Shown here in pieces: positions 51,201 through 52,297 of a stretch of DNA of 52,297 nt. Position numbers and translations under genes: made by a program. Source of the DNA: Bacteroidales bacterium (GTDB taxonomy: Bacteria; Bacteroidota; Bacteroidia; Bacteroidales; Bacteroidaceae); the NCBI GenBank assembly GCA_030532685.1, contig JAUNKN010000009.1:1-52297 (forward strand), written 5' to 3'. Each line of letters opens with the position of its first letter. Position 1 is the stretch's first letter. Below the pieces are notes generated by a model. That model ran no database searches and was not told the origin of the DNA. It saw only the letters and a program-made list of their open reading frames with translations.

Positions 51201-52016
51201 GAGTTCAATCTTGGCATTTGCTTCTCCCTCGGTCACGAAATAGTAAGAGTAGGCCGAATAATGGTTGTTCGTGTGCGTCCAACGGTTTGTGGCGCGTTCA
51301 AATTGGTACGAACGTGTCCCCTCTGCCCAAAACAAGCGACCTTCGCGCCCTGCGATGGTGCGTACTTCAACCAAATCGTCGGGAACGAAGCTCTGAGCAG
51401 AGAAATCGAAGGTTTCGGGCTGCAAACGTCCGCCATAGCCATACACCTTGATGCGCTCCATGTGAGAAAATCCCATTTGTTTCAAGAACGCTGGTGTGAT
51501 GCAATAAATGCCTTCTTGGCTAACTCTGATTTTTGCCCATTTTCCTTGGCTCAAGACCGATTGCTTGGTCCATCTTTCCCGCTTGTCCTTTCCTCCTTGT
51601 GCTGGAGCCAAAGAGCGAGTGTTTCGAGGGCTTACTTTTAGTTTGCACGAAGACAAGCGCATCCACTTGCCTTCGTGGCGGACAATCGGAGAAATGCTCA
51701 CATTGAGGTAGCGCTCTTTACGGCTCACGTTGAGACGATGTTCCAAGTGCCAGCCTCCATCCGTTCGTCCTTTACGGAGCATTTGTTGCAACACTTTGCG
51801 TTCGCTTGCCGTGAGCGGGCTATACTCGGGGTAGAGGAGCTGGACGTCAAAATGGTCGCCTATGTCCTTTCCCAAGCGAATCTCGTGGGTGAAGATGGGC
51901 AAGCTATCGACCACTCGATAGTCCTGCACATCAATATGCAGGAACTCCCTCTCCTGAGCGTGAAGCCCGAGAGAAAGACTTGAGAGGAAAAAGGCTAATA
52001 TCGTCGATTTGAGCAT
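48222..52016 (-). CDS. porU: Type IX secretion system sortase PorU
   Basis: 1264 residues from the ATG at 52016 (MLKSTILAFFLSSLSLGLHA, a signal peptide); 16 more codons are open upstream but would spoil the signal. A C25 (gingipain-type) peptidase domain lies in the middle, with catalytic His763 in NYCGHG and Cys796 in VASCEIYPFD. The 33-residue spacing equals that reported for P. gingivalis PorU (His657, Cys690). The end is a type IX sorting-like domain (NPAQNHTTFVVRW ... DGIYLYRATISY ... KLIISRL). It cleaves cargo sorting domains and joins cargo to surface lipopolysaccharide. First gene of the porU-porV-barrel operon. Confidence 0.95.
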   Translation of the reverse strand: MLKSTILAFFLSSLSLGLHAQEREFLHIDVQDYRVVDSLPIFTHEIRLGKDIGDHFDVQLLYPEYSPLTASERKVLQQMLRKGRTDGGWHLEHRLNVSRKERYLNVSISPIVRHEGKWMRLSSCKLKVSPRNTRSLAPAQGGKDKRERWTKQSVLSQGKWAKIRVSQEGIYCITPAFLKQMGFSHMERIKVYGYGGRLQPETFDFSAQSFVPDDLVEVRTIAGREGRLFWAEGTRSYQFERATNRWTHTNNHYSAYSYYFVTEGEANAKIELQSELSPNTTVRTTVPHIAVLDEDKESWYEGGRRLFDAYNFAQGNEHSYSIALPDIALTETGTKVNTEIAFAASSATIPTKVLVEQGGELMAQSTLGTYNSLLEIARATSSSFTSTARSETLKYDFTTTPGNEARLDYIRINYPRILRLSTAPYTFSPQGIGKQTLRLEGVTSTTQLWQLARGVQPTQRVPLTLLEGGKATFTTQTPEERFVAFDAALSYPAPEYVGTIAPQNLHADEKIDYVIVVPESGKLMEQAERLAQLHREREGMVVKVVRADWLYNEFSSGTPDANAYRRYLKMLYDRAATEKEAPKYLLLMGKSPWDARFITAHWAGKNPADYLLPYEADHSPYSIGTVQSYVSDDFFAMLDDGEGANLRFEKLDLAVGRMVATTAEEARRLVDKVEQYLNNKTTGAWKTKVVMLGDDGDANEHMEDADEVADVIEAANPSLNVRKIYWDSFKRQTGAAGFTYPLATTQIHQQMSSGAAMFNYCGHGAPHQISHEKVLGFDDFRKAFSPHLALWVVASCEIYPFDAYEDNLGESSLYLPDGGSIAFMCATRAVYAAQNAALNAAFSKHVVGRNAQGKHVSMGEALRLAKNEMLSGYLDTSINKLKYVLFGDPALTLALPTGTLILEQIDGKPLKNNIQLAAGSVVTFSGYVAQTNDEKQVDTSFNGKLEAMLFDRIETITCKDNDGSARQDDKQPFKYKERTRQVFGGSHVVKEGRFEFKVVIPRDISYSDESARLSLYAVSDDKQRECSGVSTAFYLNGTDTNAELDVSPPKVVAYLNSPDTPELAIVDKHPTLIAHISDDSGIHSLSNSVGHDIELTLDGRASEMVALNDYFTYDFGSYQKGTLTYPLKGLSAGPHQLSLRVWDINNNSTTTHLRFVVSDEEQKATSILASNNPAQNHTTFVVRWEAQAQEEGELLIEVFDVASHRVWSHISKSAAGQSSATFHWNLHNNTGAPLSDGIYLYRATISYPQGTSKSQTQKLIISRL

Positions 52017-52133
52017 ATCGTGTCGTTGCTTAACTTCGCAGGAAAAGTGTTTTTTCGTGCGCATATAGTTTCAGAACGTAGCGCTACTTGTTTTATTGTT
52101 TTCCCAAAGGGGCTTCTACGTTCTATGCAGGCA

Positions 52134-52141
52134 CAAAAATA
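52134..52141 (-). promoter_or_regulatory. porU operon -7 box
   Basis: TATTTTTG on the minus strand fits TAnnTTTG, about 118 bases before the porU ATG. No good TTTG at the normal distance; the repeat array starts 72 bases upstream. Confidence 0.5.
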
Positions 52142-52212
52142 AGGAAAATAGCCGAATTTGACGAGGTTGCATTCGTTTCATTTTTCTTCAGCAGCCTTCT
52201 TCAAAAAACAAA

Positions 52213-52297
52213 TAGGGAAGCAACTTTATTATTTCCGCGGATTTATTTAATTATTTCCGCGAGATTATGAAATTAAGTCCGCGGAAATAATTAAATA
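52213..52297. repeat. 22-base phased array, site 7, cut by window edge
   Basis: The first 73 bases of the 92-base element (from 52225) are present. CCGCG cores are at 52235, 52257 and 52279, 22 bases apart, preceded in phase by a TAGGGAAG unit (52213). It is the same as site 6 over the first 51 bases and then differs at a few positions. It lies upstream of the porU promoter. Confidence 0.8.

Overview
The window is chromosomal DNA from a Bacteroidota bacterium of the order Bacteroidales. Evidence is the Bacteroidota promoter form (TTTG, 19-20 bases, TAnnTTTG), type IX secretion genes (porU, porV, the plug protein), families largely confined to Bacteroidota (NigD-like, DUF3822, DUF4293, omega-like RpoZ), and housekeeping proteins of Prevotellaceae/Porphyromonadaceae type. 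The short GIYIVNGQKVVK end of the leucine-rich-repeat protein leans towards Prevotellaceae. No genus can be fixed from sequence reading alone.

Layout. 1-230: two tandem tRNA-Lys(CUU) genes. 770-8566: an eight-gene minus-strand operon (PASTA protein, RluD-type pseudouridine synthase, D-Ala-D-Ala ligase, acyltransferase, NigD-like lipoprotein, DUF2156, GNAT, phytase-like) read from one strong promoter. 8682-10102: rpmH and trpS. 10428-13465: small lipoprotein, BspA-like LRR protein and a 60-residue peptide. 13603-17036: tRNA-Asp, then VanZ-like/DUF3822/rsmD/recD-like. 17176-18957: carboxyltransferase. 19827-23979: plus-strand fucosidase, T9SS plug, TRIC channel, RNase Z. 24101-27619: LPS-kinase-like and fhs (minus), divergent WYL regulator. 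27947-30966: bamD, rpoZ, DUF4293, ssb, phosphopantetheinyl transferase. 31041-35909: CCA-adding enzyme and the rplM-rpsI-rpsB-tsf operon. 36573-44689: secreted nuclease, PBP1A, glycosyltransferase, AddA-like helicase-nuclease. 45024-52141: porU-porV-outer-membrane barrel operon.

Most genes are ordinary core functions: translation, envelope building, DNA repair and protein secretion. Plug, PorV and PorU are three parts of one machine: the plug and PorV bind the Sov/SprA translocon, and PorU cleaves cargo C-terminal signals and anchors the cargo at the surface.

The unusual content is between the genes. Seven intergenic sites (256-360, 10241-10324, 19452-19535, 27734-27865, 36035-36097, 44832-44941, 52213-52297) hold short arrays in which GC-rich cores (TGGGAAG, CTCGCA or CCGCGG type) recur at a strict 21- or 22-base period in AT-rich DNA. 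Three of them contain a 92-base inverted-repeat element. Three of them sit beside 200-350-base tracts full of paired TGGAAG/CTTCCA words and a CGCGCG box. I see no coding explanation for these, and they are the best candidate here for something undescribed.
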